From Sclerodactyla briareus (Eukaryota; Echinodermata; Holothuroidea; Dendrochirotida; Sclerodactylidae), in NCBI GenBank assembly GCA_026419785.1, contig JAODTK010002087.1, positions 248,001-312,000 on the forward strand: a DNA stretch of 64,000 nucleotides, in the 5' to 3' direction. Positions within the stretch are counted from its first letter, which is position 1. The number at the start of each line of letters is the position of its first letter. The notes beneath the pieces were generated by a model, which made no database searches, was not told where the DNA came from, and saw only the letters and a program-made list of their open reading frames with translations. A program made the translations under genes and the position numbers. This document shows positions 60,001 to 60,719 of this stretch, in pieces.

Positions 60001-60719
60001 CGGGCCCTTTAGTGCCATAGTGAAACTCCTCCCTCCTGTACACATTGCAATGCATAGGTTCCGGTTACGCGAAAGCCCTCGATTTTCGACGTTCCGTTAG
60101 TTTGACCTGAAATTGCTCCATTCGTATGATTACTTTCATTCAATTGTATGAAAGTCAATCCTAATTTTCTCATCTTCAAGCGTTTCAACCTAATTACCTA
60201 TTCCTCATGGACATTTTGTAACTAGTCTCAATTTCCAAATTGAATGTATAGAATTGTTGCCATTCTTAATCAAGTCATGGAATTGGAGGTTCATCTCGTA
60301 GTTCCGAATTTCACGACTTGAAGTCACGACTTGTGTACGGAAGAACCACATTTCCATCTCGTTGTACTGCTACACAAATCGGAAGAACGCACCACATATA
60401 GCAGATTGTAATAGCATCCTTCTTTCTTCCGCTTCCCCTGTAATAATTGAAGTTATTTAACCGTAGAAGGCAGCAAAACTCCACTCTTGAAAATCACTCA
60501 TCCTTGGAATGGAGATCTCCGGATCCACTAAAGGTTCTTGATGCCCCCAGCCCCAAAAGACGACCCCGAGGGCTTCTCTCGATGCCCTGATACTTCCGCG
60601 CGTCAAAGATGGTTTCCCTTTGATGTTGCCGCAGAAGAACTCCTGGCTGTCATCAAAATTGGAGAGATCCTCGATCTCCTTCATAAGACTCCTGGAAGCT
60701 TTCTATTTCTCGATCTAAA
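1..60719 (-). CDS. ABCA1-like: Spliced gene for an ABCA-subfamily full transporter (ABCA1/4/7-like), partial
   Basis: ABCA proteins are large single-chain lipid exporters or flippases with the order TMD1 - NBD1 - linker - TMD2 - NBD2, each TMD having a big extracellular loop. Twenty-nine exons in that exact order are visible on the minus strand. Diagnostic pieces are [36 protein letters not shown], a GHNGAGKTT Walker [80 protein letters not shown] and [13 protein letters not shown]. Most intron phases join in frame. The first exons with TM1 are not seen, and NBD2 falls off the left edge. Several exons have one-base frame breaks, probably assembly error. Similarity is to the ABCA1/ABCA4/ABCA7 group as a whole; I cannot pick the orthologue. 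The coordinates span exons and introns together. Confidence 0.93.
926..1056 (-). CDS. ABCA1-like: ABCA visible exon 28: TM10
   Basis: The exon reads [11 protein letters not shown], then AAAIISCF and [19 protein letters not shown] with two one-base breaks, and closes at GTAGGTTC. The ABCA counterpart is YVVPATLVIIIFICF ... SSTNLPVLALLLLLYGW. The acceptor AATGGAG at 1057 is weak, so the 5' end is approximate. The phase-2 end joins exon 29 to give YGWASIP. Confidence 0.85.
1601..1793 (-). CDS. ABCA1-like: ABCA visible exon 27: TM8-TM9, [15 protein letters not shown]
   Basis: The acceptor TTTTTCATTCACCAG leads to [10 protein letters not shown], broken frames through a FVPAGFV-like stretch, then [20 protein letters not shown] and [12 protein letters not shown] at GTAAGTTT. 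It is a near-perfect match to ABCA [20 protein letters not shown] and GVKPVIYWLSNFVWDM. This is among the most conserved parts of TMD2. Confidence 0.93.
2190..2695. repeat. About 130-bp tandem repeat (3-4 units)
   Basis: Units share ATCAGTTTCTAG, GAGAAGTTC, TGCAGCCTGGACCCC and GTAGAGAGTAAC. They are diverged by substitutions and small indels. The array is intronic, downstream of exon 26 and upstream of exon 27. Confidence 0.75.
3184..3292. repeat. About 27-bp tandem repeat (4 units)
   Basis: TTGTGATATGCATTGTTTAAC and close variants recur about every 27 bp, with unit core GGTTTGTGATATGCATTGTT. Confidence 0.65.
3780..6700. other. Intronic stretch, nothing firm
   Basis: Part of the intron between exons 26 and 27. 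A SINE-tail-like CTACATAAATGCTGACTATT is at about 3868. A 125-codon plus-strand open frame at 5792-6169 resembles no family I know and may be chance. Confidence 0.5.
6820..7505. repeat. Purine-rich degenerate minisatellite
   Basis: G/A-rich run with recurrent GGGTGAGAGGGAGGG and GGTCAGTGTGAGAGG motifs. The apparent open frames on both strands are low-complexity translations. It may form triplex or quadruplex structures. Confidence 0.75.
7545..10640. repeat. 1.53-kb direct tandem duplication
   Basis: GAACATACAGTCAGTCAGGG occurs at about 7560 and 9091, and the two following 1.5-kb tracts align throughout (the GTACTGATCATGCGAATTAT block, an AT-rich TATATA patch, then CTGACCTGACC-type sequence). 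The copies differ mostly by one-base gains and losses. Shorter relatives occur at 18830-19350. Confidence 0.9.
11799..11937 (-). CDS. ABCA1-like: ABCA visible exon 26 (probable): late second extracellular domain
   Basis: The good acceptor CTGTTCTCCTTGGCAG and a strong donor GTAAGTTC bound 139 bp. The first half is open as [19 protein letters not shown], which resembles ABCA FLNVINNAILRAN. Later frames give [12 protein letters not shown] or [15 protein letters not shown]. The exact frame is unclear, but the location between exons 25 and 27 is right. It could also be the preceding FSLG...QMKK segment of the family; I cannot decide. Confidence 0.45.
12235..12885. repeat. About 345-bp diverged tandem duplication
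   Basis: TTTTGTTGCGACTCAACAAC at 12339 corresponds to TTTGTTGCGACCTTCACAC at about 12664, with matching flanks (TACTCAAATC...GATGTTA, CCAATGGGTGAGG-like). No exon is recognised. Confidence 0.6.
13619..13685. repeat. C-run followed by A-run
   Basis: Long C homopolymers (13627-13657) then about 16 A. Such runs are unreliable in assemblies. Confidence 0.9.
13690..13930. repeat. 63-bp minisatellite overlapping the exon 25 donor (about 4 units)
   Basis: Units begin near 13685, 13750, 13812 and 13874. Each carries an ACCTTT...TACCCTCT-like core (plus strand), and the last unit is the exon 25 end with its donor. Two of the other units keep a GT at the donor position. Divergence is high, so it is an old array. 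Confidence 0.6.
13915..14099 (-). CDS. ABCA1-like: ABCA visible exon 25: second extracellular domain, [11 protein letters not shown]
   Basis: After AATGGTACAG comes [15 protein letters not shown], then (shifted) [29 protein letters not shown], and LQNMNRHN with [11 protein letters not shown]. This tracks ABCA1 TIMDLFQNGNWT ... CPPGAGGLPPPQ ... ILQDLTGRNISDYLVKT. Three frame breaks are needed. The donor is GTAATCC at 13914. The 63-bp repeat units that follow copy the exon end and donor. Confidence 0.8.
14696..14764 (-). CDS. ABCA1-like: ABCA visible exon 24: second extracellular domain
   Basis: This 69-bp exon between ACTGCCAG and GTATGATG reads [20 protein letters not shown] and RTW. Recognition rests mainly on structure: phase 2 in and out, joining exon 23 (PLK-HFD) and exon 25 (RTW-TIL) exactly, at the right place for the variable ABCA1 loop after the RC motif. 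There is no conserved motif of its own. Confidence 0.65.
14820..15600 (+). mobile_element. CR1-like LINE reverse transcriptase fragment, split by a hAT element
   Basis: Plus-strand frames give [18 protein letters not shown] before the insertion and an AGP-like stretch, then [14 protein letters not shown], after it. YADD is the reverse transcriptase active site. The coding sequence is shifted and truncated, so it is dead. It lies in the intron between visible exons 23 and 24, in antisense to the gene. Confidence 0.8.
15002..15325. mobile_element. Non-autonomous hAT-like DNA transposon
   Basis: The element begins CAGAGGATCCCAACC and ends GGTTGGGAACCCCTG, imperfect terminal inverted repeats of the CAGGGGTTCCCAACC type typical of hAT elements. 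The flanks GTGTAGCC (14994-15001) and GTGGTAGCC (15326-15334) look like an 8-bp target duplication with one indel. It is 324 bp, non-coding, and inserted inside a LINE reverse transcriptase. Confidence 0.8.
15903..16124 (-). CDS. ABCA1-like: ABCA visible exon 23: TM7 and start of second extracellular domain
   Basis: The acceptor CTGATAG is followed by [10 protein letters not shown], then (broken frames) [32 protein letters not shown] and [16 protein letters not shown], ending at GTAAGAGC. The ABCA1 equivalents are IVLPAVFVC, LQPWMYNEQYTFVSND and GTRCMEGNPIP. At least three one-base breaks are needed. The end phase completes a Lys codon with exon 24. Confidence 0.85.
16540..17060 (+). mobile_element. 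Non-LTR retrotransposon fragment, C-terminal part of ORF2
   Basis: Successive plus-strand frames read [66 protein letters not shown] and [17 protein letters not shown]. These are typical of the region after the polymerase domain of LINEs (YGSETW ... CGVTLKDR ... RLRWFGHVERM). It is frameshifted and truncated, in the intron between exons 22 and 23. Confidence 0.85.
17102..17258 (-). CDS. ABCA1-like: ABCA visible exon 22: entry to TMD2
   Basis: After TTGGTCATGCAG the frame reads [20 protein letters not shown], then [19 protein letters not shown] and [26 protein letters not shown] equals the ABCA pre-TM segment LTQQQFVALLWKRLLIARR. It is separated from exon 21 by a 14 kb intron, but the phase fits. 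The donor GTGAGTGG leaves a phase that needs one indel to enter exon 23. Confidence 0.85.
18360..18520. repeat. Interspersed repeat with GAGAAATCCTGCTAAC motif
   Basis: TTTCAGAGAAATCCTGCTAA followed by a CACACA-rich segment recurs near 55900. It is a dispersed non-coding element common to introns of this gene. Confidence 0.5.
18830..19350. repeat. Dispersed copy related to the 7.5-10.6 kb duplication
   Basis: It shares CCAGGAAAGCC, GGCTTAGTGACT, TTTGACCTGACC and CACATACCAAGT with the duplicated tract, in the same order. It is partial and diverged. Confidence 0.6.
22745..23035. mobile_element. Imperfect foldback element
   Basis: GTCGTGAACGCTTCGTGAAC near 22835 is echoed inverted by GTTCACGAATAC...CACGAC near 22935-22970, and GCGGAAAA/GCCCGCAT strings recur inverted at the outer ends. 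No coding potential is visible. It is probably a MITE. Confidence 0.45.
23930..24290. repeat. About 50-bp minisatellite, left block
   Basis: Units contain GACCTGTCTGTTAGAACGGG and TAACATTAAGATA. About six diverged copies, ending shortly before the G-rich array. Confidence 0.75.
24325..25378. repeat. G-rich minisatellite, GGTTATCAATGGTGGGAGGG unit (about 35 copies)
   Basis: Units of 25-35 bp on the plus strand, each with several runs of three or more G and the constant TTATCAATGGTGGGAGGGG. Runs are dense enough for G-quadruplexes on the plus strand, that is, the non-template strand with respect to plus and the template strand for the ABCA gene. All open frames here (Gly/Val or Pro/Thr rich) are artefacts. 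Confidence 0.95.
25960..26270. repeat. About 50-bp minisatellite, right block
   Basis: CTACCTGTTAGAACGGGTAA and later units match the block at 23930-24290. The G-rich array and about 580 bp of other sequence lie between the two blocks. Confidence 0.7.
26464..26489. repeat. Poly-G run
   Basis: About 25 consecutive G. Confidence 0.95.
27291..27586. mobile_element. MITE-like element with terminal inverted repeats
   Basis: CTCCTCTCTCAAAAACAC at about 27301 is matched inverted by TTAGTTTTTGAGAGAGGAAC at about 27554. The interior is non-coding, about 230 bp. The target duplication is not clear. Confidence 0.5.
28660..28890. repeat. C-rich low-complexity tracts
   Basis: CCCACCC and CCTCCC runs at 28660-28725 and 28850-28890. 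The long plus-strand open frames across them are proline-rich by composition only. Confidence 0.8.
31040..31402. repeat. About 31-bp minisatellite (about 11 units)
   Basis: CTGCAGTATAGCTACAGCCA with GGCTGTATC or GGCTAATGAAG recurs about every 31 bp. It lies about 130 bp downstream of exon 21 but does not overlap its donor. Confidence 0.9.
31535..31665 (-). CDS. ABCA1-like: ABCA visible exon 21: acidic linker
   Basis: The acceptor TCTTTGTCATAG opens [20 protein letters not shown], then [20 protein letters not shown] and EEA, closed by GTATATTT. The stretch is acidic and Ser-rich, like the phospho-acceptor linkers between NBD1 and TMD2 in ABCA proteins. The phase-1 end joins exon 22 as an Asp codon. 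A degraded copy of the exon start and acceptor lies about 85 bp upstream (31690-31760). Confidence 0.75.
31690..31762. repeat. Degraded copy of the exon 21 acceptor region
   Basis: GAAAGCCTCACTGAACCAGC and the following bases resemble GAAGGCCTCCCTGCACCAGC inside exon 21, offset by about 85 bp. It includes the first third of the exon. A weaker trace of the same string is at about 32190. Confidence 0.5.
31806..32190 (-). mobile_element. tRNA-Cys-like SINE copy 1
   Basis: Its head (about 32185-32120, minus strand) resembles the better-kept copy at 35818-36242. The body shares AGGAGACATGCC, GTGTCCCCG and TTAGTGACTTG, and the tail ends with the AGCGCTATATAGG motif. It lies in the intron between exons 20 and 21. 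Confidence 0.85.
32190..32485. repeat. About 115-bp tandem repeat (3 units)
   Basis: TTTTCCCTACCCTGATGCTC, CTTTCTCTACCCTGGTGCTC and GTTTTCCCTACCACACTGGG head three units that share CATATCT(A/G)GTGATAATG. Downstream of exon 20, not overlapping the donor. Confidence 0.75.
32604..32780 (-). CDS. ABCA1-like: ABCA visible exon 20: VFLTVAEES segment and linker
   Basis: After CTTCTTATGCAG the 59 codons are open: [20 protein letters not shown], then [20 protein letters not shown] and [11 protein letters not shown]. The VFLTVAEES run matches ABCA EEIFLKVAEESG, which closes the NBD1 regulatory domain. The rest is variable linker. The donor is GTGCGTTT (moderate). Its phase does not fit exon 21 exactly, so one indel or a different donor is possible. 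Confidence 0.88.
33722..33915. repeat. About 70-bp diverged tandem repeat
   Basis: GTGTGCCTCCAACAAGATTT, ATTCAACAAGCTTTGAGCAC and GTGTGGCTTCACAAGATTTG begin related units. It is intronic. Confidence 0.5.
34222..34439 (-). CDS. ABCA1-like: ABCA visible exon 19: NBD1 C-terminal regulatory fold
   Basis: The acceptor CTGTTATGCAG leads to [20 protein letters not shown] and VKLC, then an in-frame TGA, then EIGRNLYLT. Further frame breaks follow, with [10 protein letters not shown] and [12 protein letters not shown] near the end. The family pattern is ISNLIRKHV ... DIGHELTYVLP ... FVELFHEID ... ISSYGISETTLEE. The TGA near 34363 could be a base error or a real lesion. The 3' boundary is approximate because no clean donor stands out. 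Confidence 0.75.
34835..34889 (-). CDS. ABCA1-like: ABCA visible exon 18: short linker exon after NBD1
   Basis: This 55-bp exon between TTTCTCCTGCAG and GTCAGTTG gives [19 protein letters not shown]. The linker after NBD1 is poorly conserved in the family, so there is no motif match. It starts in phase 0 and ends in phase 1, fitting both neighbouring exons and completing an Asp codon with exon 19. Confidence 0.65.
35619..35817 (-). CDS. ABCA1-like: ABCA visible exon 17: NBD1 H-loop
   Basis: The exon encodes [40 protein letters not shown] and [14 protein letters not shown]. The H-loop histidine (STHHMDEAD) is present. The acceptor is ATTATTCAG, made of the tail of an adjacent SINE (see 35818-36242). 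One base seems to be missing at the join with exon 16 (KG-RT). The donor is GTTAGTAAC. Confidence 0.95.
35818..36242 (-). mobile_element. tRNA-Cys-like SINE copy 2, abutting an exon acceptor
   Basis: The minus strand starts GGCGGATTAGCTCAGTCGAT and continues AGAGCTCCAGACTGCAAAAC, then GGGTTCGGAGCCC: A box, GCA anticodon loop and B box of a tRNA-Cys-like sequence. The body is about 330 bp, followed by AGCGCTATATAAG and an ATT-rich tail. The tail runs directly into ATTATTCAG, the acceptor of visible exon 17. Confidence 0.88.
37324..37461 (-). CDS. ABCA1-like: ABCA visible exon 16: NBD1 signature and Walker B
   Basis: The acceptor TGTCCACAG leads into [40 protein letters not shown] and LNKYRKG. 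It contains the signature (SGGMKRKLS with exon 15), the Walker B (CVILDEP, catalytic Glu present) and the D-loop (AGVDP). The donor is GTGAGCAA. The frame is fully open, so NBD1 looks catalytically intact here. Confidence 0.97.
37620..38060. repeat. Dispersed intronic repeat with internal units
   Basis: AAATTATGCAAATTTGACCTC and GACCTTGAAATGACTGCC are shared with 55330-55965. No coding sequence is present. Confidence 0.55.
39206..39345 (-). CDS. ABCA1-like: ABCA visible exon 15: NBD1 helical subdomain
   Basis: The sequence [20 protein letters not shown], then [15 protein letters not shown] and [10 protein letters not shown]. The family counterpart is LTVEEHIWFYARLKG ... QLSG. There is no frame break in the conserved part. 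The GTACTACA donor splits the Gly of the signature motif, so the LSGGM motif is formed across the intron with exon 16 (phase 1). Confidence 0.95.
40690..43110 (-). mobile_element. Degenerate CR1-like LINE, ORF2 from end of endonuclease to C-terminus
   Basis: In minus-strand order: [18 protein letters not shown] (endonuclease end, about 43.0 kb), [16 protein letters not shown] (about 42.8 kb), [20 protein letters not shown] (42.5 kb), [20 protein letters not shown] and MSAAFDHW (41.9-41.8 kb), [11 protein letters not shown] near the YADD site (41.5 kb), and [20 protein letters not shown] with [20 protein letters not shown] (40.9-40.8 kb). All recognisable parts are broken by shifts. It sits in the same orientation as the gene, between exons 14 and 15. 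Confidence 0.88.
43421..43553 (-). CDS. ABCA1-like: ABCA visible exon 14: NBD1, Q-loop
   Basis: After TTTTTCTGCAG the frame, continuing the Met codon from exon 13, reads [30 protein letters not shown] and, after one extra [23 protein letters not shown] holds the Q-loop glutamine. The donor is GTAAGTCAG, phase 2, completing an Asn codon with exon 15. It is nearly identical in layout to ABCA1/ABCA4. Confidence 0.95.
43905..44494. repeat. About 33-bp palindromic minisatellite seeded on the Walker A exon donor (about 18 units)
   Basis: The core CAGTACTCACATTGTTGTGA recurs about every 33 bp. In the sense of the gene the unit contains ACAACAAT followed by GTGAGTACTG, which is the last eight bases of exon 13 and its donor. 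CTCACA and TGTGAG within each unit form a dyad, so each copy could fold into a small hairpin. Apparent open frames here are repeat translations. Confidence 0.93.
44487..44669 (-). CDS. ABCA1-like: ABCA visible exon 13: start of NBD1, Walker A
   Basis: The acceptor TTCTCTGTCAG precedes [40 protein letters not shown] and YENQI. One base is missing, after which [14 protein letters not shown] follows. The Walker A (GHNGAGKT) binds the ATP phosphates. The family counterpart is [20 protein letters not shown]. The donor GTGAGTACTG interrupts the codon after TTT, as in ABCA genes. An array of about 33-bp repeats copying this donor follows at once. Confidence 0.95.
44930..45080 (+). mobile_element. 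tRNA-Gly-like SINE head
   Basis: Plus strand AAGTGGTTGGCACAATTGTA then GAGCGTCTGCCTTCCACC and GGAGTTCGATTCCGG form an A box, a TCC anticodon loop and a B box. The acceptor stem does not pair and the sequence continues into unrelated DNA, so it is a SINE rather than a tRNA gene. Confidence 0.65.
45179..45302 (-). CDS. ABCA1-like: ABCA visible exon 12: [12 protein letters not shown] segment
   Basis: After GAGTTTTTCAG the frame gives [17 protein letters not shown] (one base missing at W), then [12 protein letters not shown] and, after another break, NQYGFDPHD before GTAAGTAA. It is the hallmark ABCA cytosolic segment QYGIPRPWYFPCTKSYW preceding NBD1. Phases join exon 11 (PG-H) and exon 13 (HDT-L) exactly. 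Confidence 0.92.
45380..46200. repeat. About 99-bp minisatellite copying the exon 11 tail and donor (6 units, one interrupted)
   Basis: Five downstream units repeat the terminal 60 or so coding bases of exon 11 (from MMWLDS to HPG) with the GTAAGTATAC donor and about 35 intron bases. Units lie near 45385, 45484, 45590, 45965 and 46082, with the true exon end near 46182. In the unit near 45965 the donor reads GAAAGTATAC, so GT is lost. A foldback element interrupts the unit near 45650. Confidence 0.92.
45678..45934. mobile_element. Foldback element with about 85-bp inverted arms
   Basis: The arm from GATGCACTTAC and CTTTTACCACTAACCTGTGC (about 45682-45765) returns inverted at about 45848-45930 with only small indels, around a short partly palindromic centre. 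It interrupts one unit of the exon 11 satellite, so it arrived after the array formed. No coding sequence is present; it is a non-autonomous MITE-like element. Confidence 0.8.
46151..46356 (-). CDS. ABCA1-like: ABCA visible exon 11: TM6 region, WYIETVHPG
   Basis: The exon starts [13 protein letters not shown], passes a GGGAQW-like stretch with two frame breaks, and continues [39 protein letters not shown] and HPG. It corresponds to ABCA4 QWSNIGNSPTEGDEF ... WYLDQVFPG. The donor GTAAGTATAC leaves phase 1, and exon 12 supplies the rest of Gly. The last 60 bp and donor are repeated downstream as a roughly 99-bp satellite. Confidence 0.9.
46782..46998 (-). CDS. ABCA1-like: ABCA visible exon 10: TM4-TM5 with [10 protein letters not shown]
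   Basis: The acceptor ACTTCCAG is followed by [10 protein letters not shown], a frame break, then [39 protein letters not shown] and [12 protein letters not shown], ending at GTAAGTATAG. It is an excellent match to the ABCA block SDPSVVF ... [21 protein letters not shown]. Two long hydrophobic segments are visible. Confidence 0.93.
47951..48133 (-). CDS. ABCA1-like: ABCA visible exon 9: TM2-TM3 of TMD1
   Basis: After the acceptor TGGTTAG the frame reads [14 protein letters not shown], then [14 protein letters not shown], then [12 protein letters not shown] and [18 protein letters not shown], ending VVFK before GTGAGTGG. This tracks ABCA1 [20 protein letters not shown] ... VVILK. Three reading frames are used in turn, implying at least two one-base indels in 183 bp. 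Membrane character is preserved. Confidence 0.8.
48425..48768 (-). mobile_element. tRNA-derived SINE with a second head type
   Basis: On the minus strand the head is CGTGGTCTAGTGGTCTGATG with B box GGTTCGAATCCC. The body includes TTAGTGACTTG-type sequence, and the tail has AGCGCTATCTACGC and ATTATT repeats. The body and tail are shared with the tRNA-Cys-like SINE, but the head differs, suggesting a swapped head. Confidence 0.75.
48784..49095. repeat. 79-bp tandem repeat of the exon 8 tail and donor (4 units)
   Basis: The CTCACTTGTC core occurs at 48791, 48870, 48949 and 49028, exactly 79 bp apart. Each unit holds the last 50 bases of exon 8 ([12 protein letters not shown] part), the GTGAGTAT donor and 29 intron bases. 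Copies are nearly identical, so the array is recent or homogenised. 79 is not a multiple of three. Confidence 0.95.
49033..49198 (-). CDS. ABCA1-like: ABCA visible exon 8: end of first extracellular domain, FPYPCY motif
   Basis: The exon starts [17 protein letters not shown]. After a one-base break it continues [17 protein letters not shown] and then [13 protein letters not shown]. This is the conserved ABCA run FRYIWGGFAYLQDMVE ... MPYPCYVDD that leads into TM2. The donor is GTGAGTAT. The last 50 bp plus the donor are repeated three more times downstream (48784-49033). The following piece, roughly 20 residues up to LAW, was not found. Confidence 0.88.
50117..50233 (-). CDS. ABCA1-like: ABCA visible exon 7: loop segment with DYKIRM
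   Basis: The strong acceptor CTCTCTTTTGACAG is followed in phase 1 by [17 protein letters not shown]. After one frame break it reads [13 protein letters not shown] and LSDR, ending at GTAAGATT. The family equivalent is LPPHVKYKIRMDID ... KDRYW. The exon ends in phase 2 and completes an Arg codon in exon 8 (SDRRFW). One base is missing or extra near LSTS/LPKY. Confidence 0.85.
50372..50460. mobile_element. SINE tail fragment
   Basis: TGCCTATATAGCGCTTTTCC is the conserved tail motif of the SINEs at 31.8, 35.8 and 48.4 kb. Only the tail part remains. Confidence 0.55.
50745..51247. repeat. 50-bp minisatellite copying the exon 6 donor (9 units)
   Basis: CTCTGATAGC recurs at 50781, 50831, 50881, about 50930, 50980, 51029, 51079, 51128 and 51178. 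In gene sense each unit contains TCTGGGCAGGTGACT, a near copy of the exon 6 end TTCTGGGCAG plus GTAACT. About ten exonic bases are included. Confidence 0.93.
51247..51340 (-). CDS. ABCA1-like: ABCA visible exon 6: CVELDKF ... FWAG segment
   Basis: The acceptor TTTCCTTTCAG precedes [20 protein letters not shown] and then [12 protein letters not shown], with no frame break. It matches ABCA ECVNLNKLE ... KFWAG. The donor is GTAACT. The exon ends in phase 1 and joins exon 7. A 50-bp minisatellite starts directly at this donor. Confidence 0.85.
52718..52767 (-). CDS. ABCA1-like: ABCA visible exon 5: short exon with [10 protein letters not shown]
   Basis: This 50-bp exon lies between CTGTAG and GTGGGTT. 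Read in phase 1 from exon 4 it gives [17 protein letters not shown]. This resembles the ABCA1 segment SVYTWREAFNE just before the C-V-x-L-x-K motif of the next exon. About a dozen residues expected between it and the next exon are missing, so a further small exon may be hidden. Confidence 0.5.
52903..53023 (-). other. Possible extra exon (unproven)
   Basis: A good acceptor (GTACTTGCAG) and a GTGGGATT donor bound 121 bp with two partial open frames: [20 protein letters not shown] and [20 protein letters not shown]. It sits between visible exons 4 and 5, but its phase would break a join that otherwise works, and I see no ABCA motif. Confidence 0.25.
53270..54680. repeat. About 46-bp minisatellite copying the exon 4 donor (roughly 30 units)
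   Basis: The unit core is CCGCCATTGCATTGATCATC followed by CCCTATAATGTCAGTAATTA. In gene sense it contains GATGCAATGGCG then GTAATTAC, the last bases of exon 4 and its donor. Many copies differ by single-base gains and losses spread at random, which looks like assembly noise over a homogeneous array. Confidence 0.92.
54652..54772 (-). CDS. ABCA1-like: ABCA visible exon 4: probable extracellular-domain exon
   Basis: The acceptor AACTTGCAG opens a phase-0 frame without stops: [20 protein letters not shown], then [13 protein letters not shown], ending NRCNG at a GTAATTAC donor. I do not recognise the residues as a conserved ABCA motif. Support comes from the splice sites, the open frame and phase agreement with exons 3 and 5. 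The exon end and donor seed the large minisatellite that follows (53270-54651). Confidence 0.5.
55330..55965. repeat. Dispersed intronic repeat, second copy, ending in CA repeats
   Basis: Three internal units of about 120 bp carry TGCATAAATTAATGCAATTA-like cores. The end has CCTGCTAACAGAGATCGTGT and a (CA)n run, as at 18360-18520. Confidence 0.6.
57050..57290. repeat. 155-bp two-copy repeat overlapping the exon 3 donor
   Basis: CCCATTCACTGG occurs at about 57055 and 57209. The exon 3 end and donor (57270-57290) are mirrored at about 57115-57135, where gene sense reads GTGTGGAGAT then GTGAGTGT. The copies are diverged. Confidence 0.6.
57278..57400 (-). CDS. ABCA1-like: ABCA visible exon 3: first extracellular domain helix
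   Basis: This is a clean 41-codon exon between TTTCCTCTGTAG and GTAAGTACA, with no frame break. The sequence starts [20 protein letters not shown] and ends [11 protein letters not shown]. It is amphipathic and helical in character and sits where ABCA1 has the stretch after GKILYTP (position inferred from order and phase). Both ends are phase 0. The last bases and the donor are repeated once about 155 bp downstream (see the repeat at 57050-57290). Confidence 0.75.
58195..58470 (-). mobile_element. tRNA-derived SINE related to the tRNA-Gly-like family
   Basis: Minus strand CGAGTGGTTGGTACAATTGG, TAGAGGTTGGGCTTTCACC and GGGATTCGAATCTCGG resemble the head at 44.94 kb. The downstream part runs to about 58195 and includes a GGTACTGCGAAGGCATTGCC string. 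Confidence 0.6.
58625..58763 (-). CDS. ABCA1-like: ABCA visible exon 2: first extracellular domain (ILYTP segment)
   Basis: The acceptor CTTTCAG precedes [20 protein letters not shown], and the exon ends at AAG before GTACATTG. After two one-base breaks the frame reads KILYTP and then [13 protein letters not shown]. This aligns with the ABCA1 segment around PYCNDLM and GKILYTPDTPATRQ. An in-frame stop (TAA near 58680) is removed by a single added base, so I read it as a sequence error rather than a true stop. The exon starts in phase 1, which matches exon 1. Confidence 0.75.
59440..60065. repeat. About 320-bp diverged tandem duplication
   Basis: GGAGTTGAAGTC at about 59462 and 59787, CTGGACTTGTTTC/CTGGACTCGTTTC, and AGCGGGCCCTT at about 59675 and 60000 keep the same spacing. 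It is non-coding, upstream of exon 2 in gene order. Confidence 0.75.
60462..60719 (-). CDS. ABCA1-like: ABCA visible exon 1: first extracellular domain
   Basis: The open frame contains [14 protein letters not shown] and ends [13 protein letters not shown]. It corresponds to the ABCA1 loop segment with a CG motif followed by a YKALFGG-like stretch. The donor is GTTAAAT at 60461 (weak consensus). The end phase (one base) joins the next exon's start to make an Asp codon, giving FYDECDW, which supports the boundary. The 5' boundary is uncertain: acceptors ending at 60720 (TTTAG) or about 60696 (TTCCAG) are possible. The plus-strand open frame over the same bases is a shadow. Confidence 0.6.
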
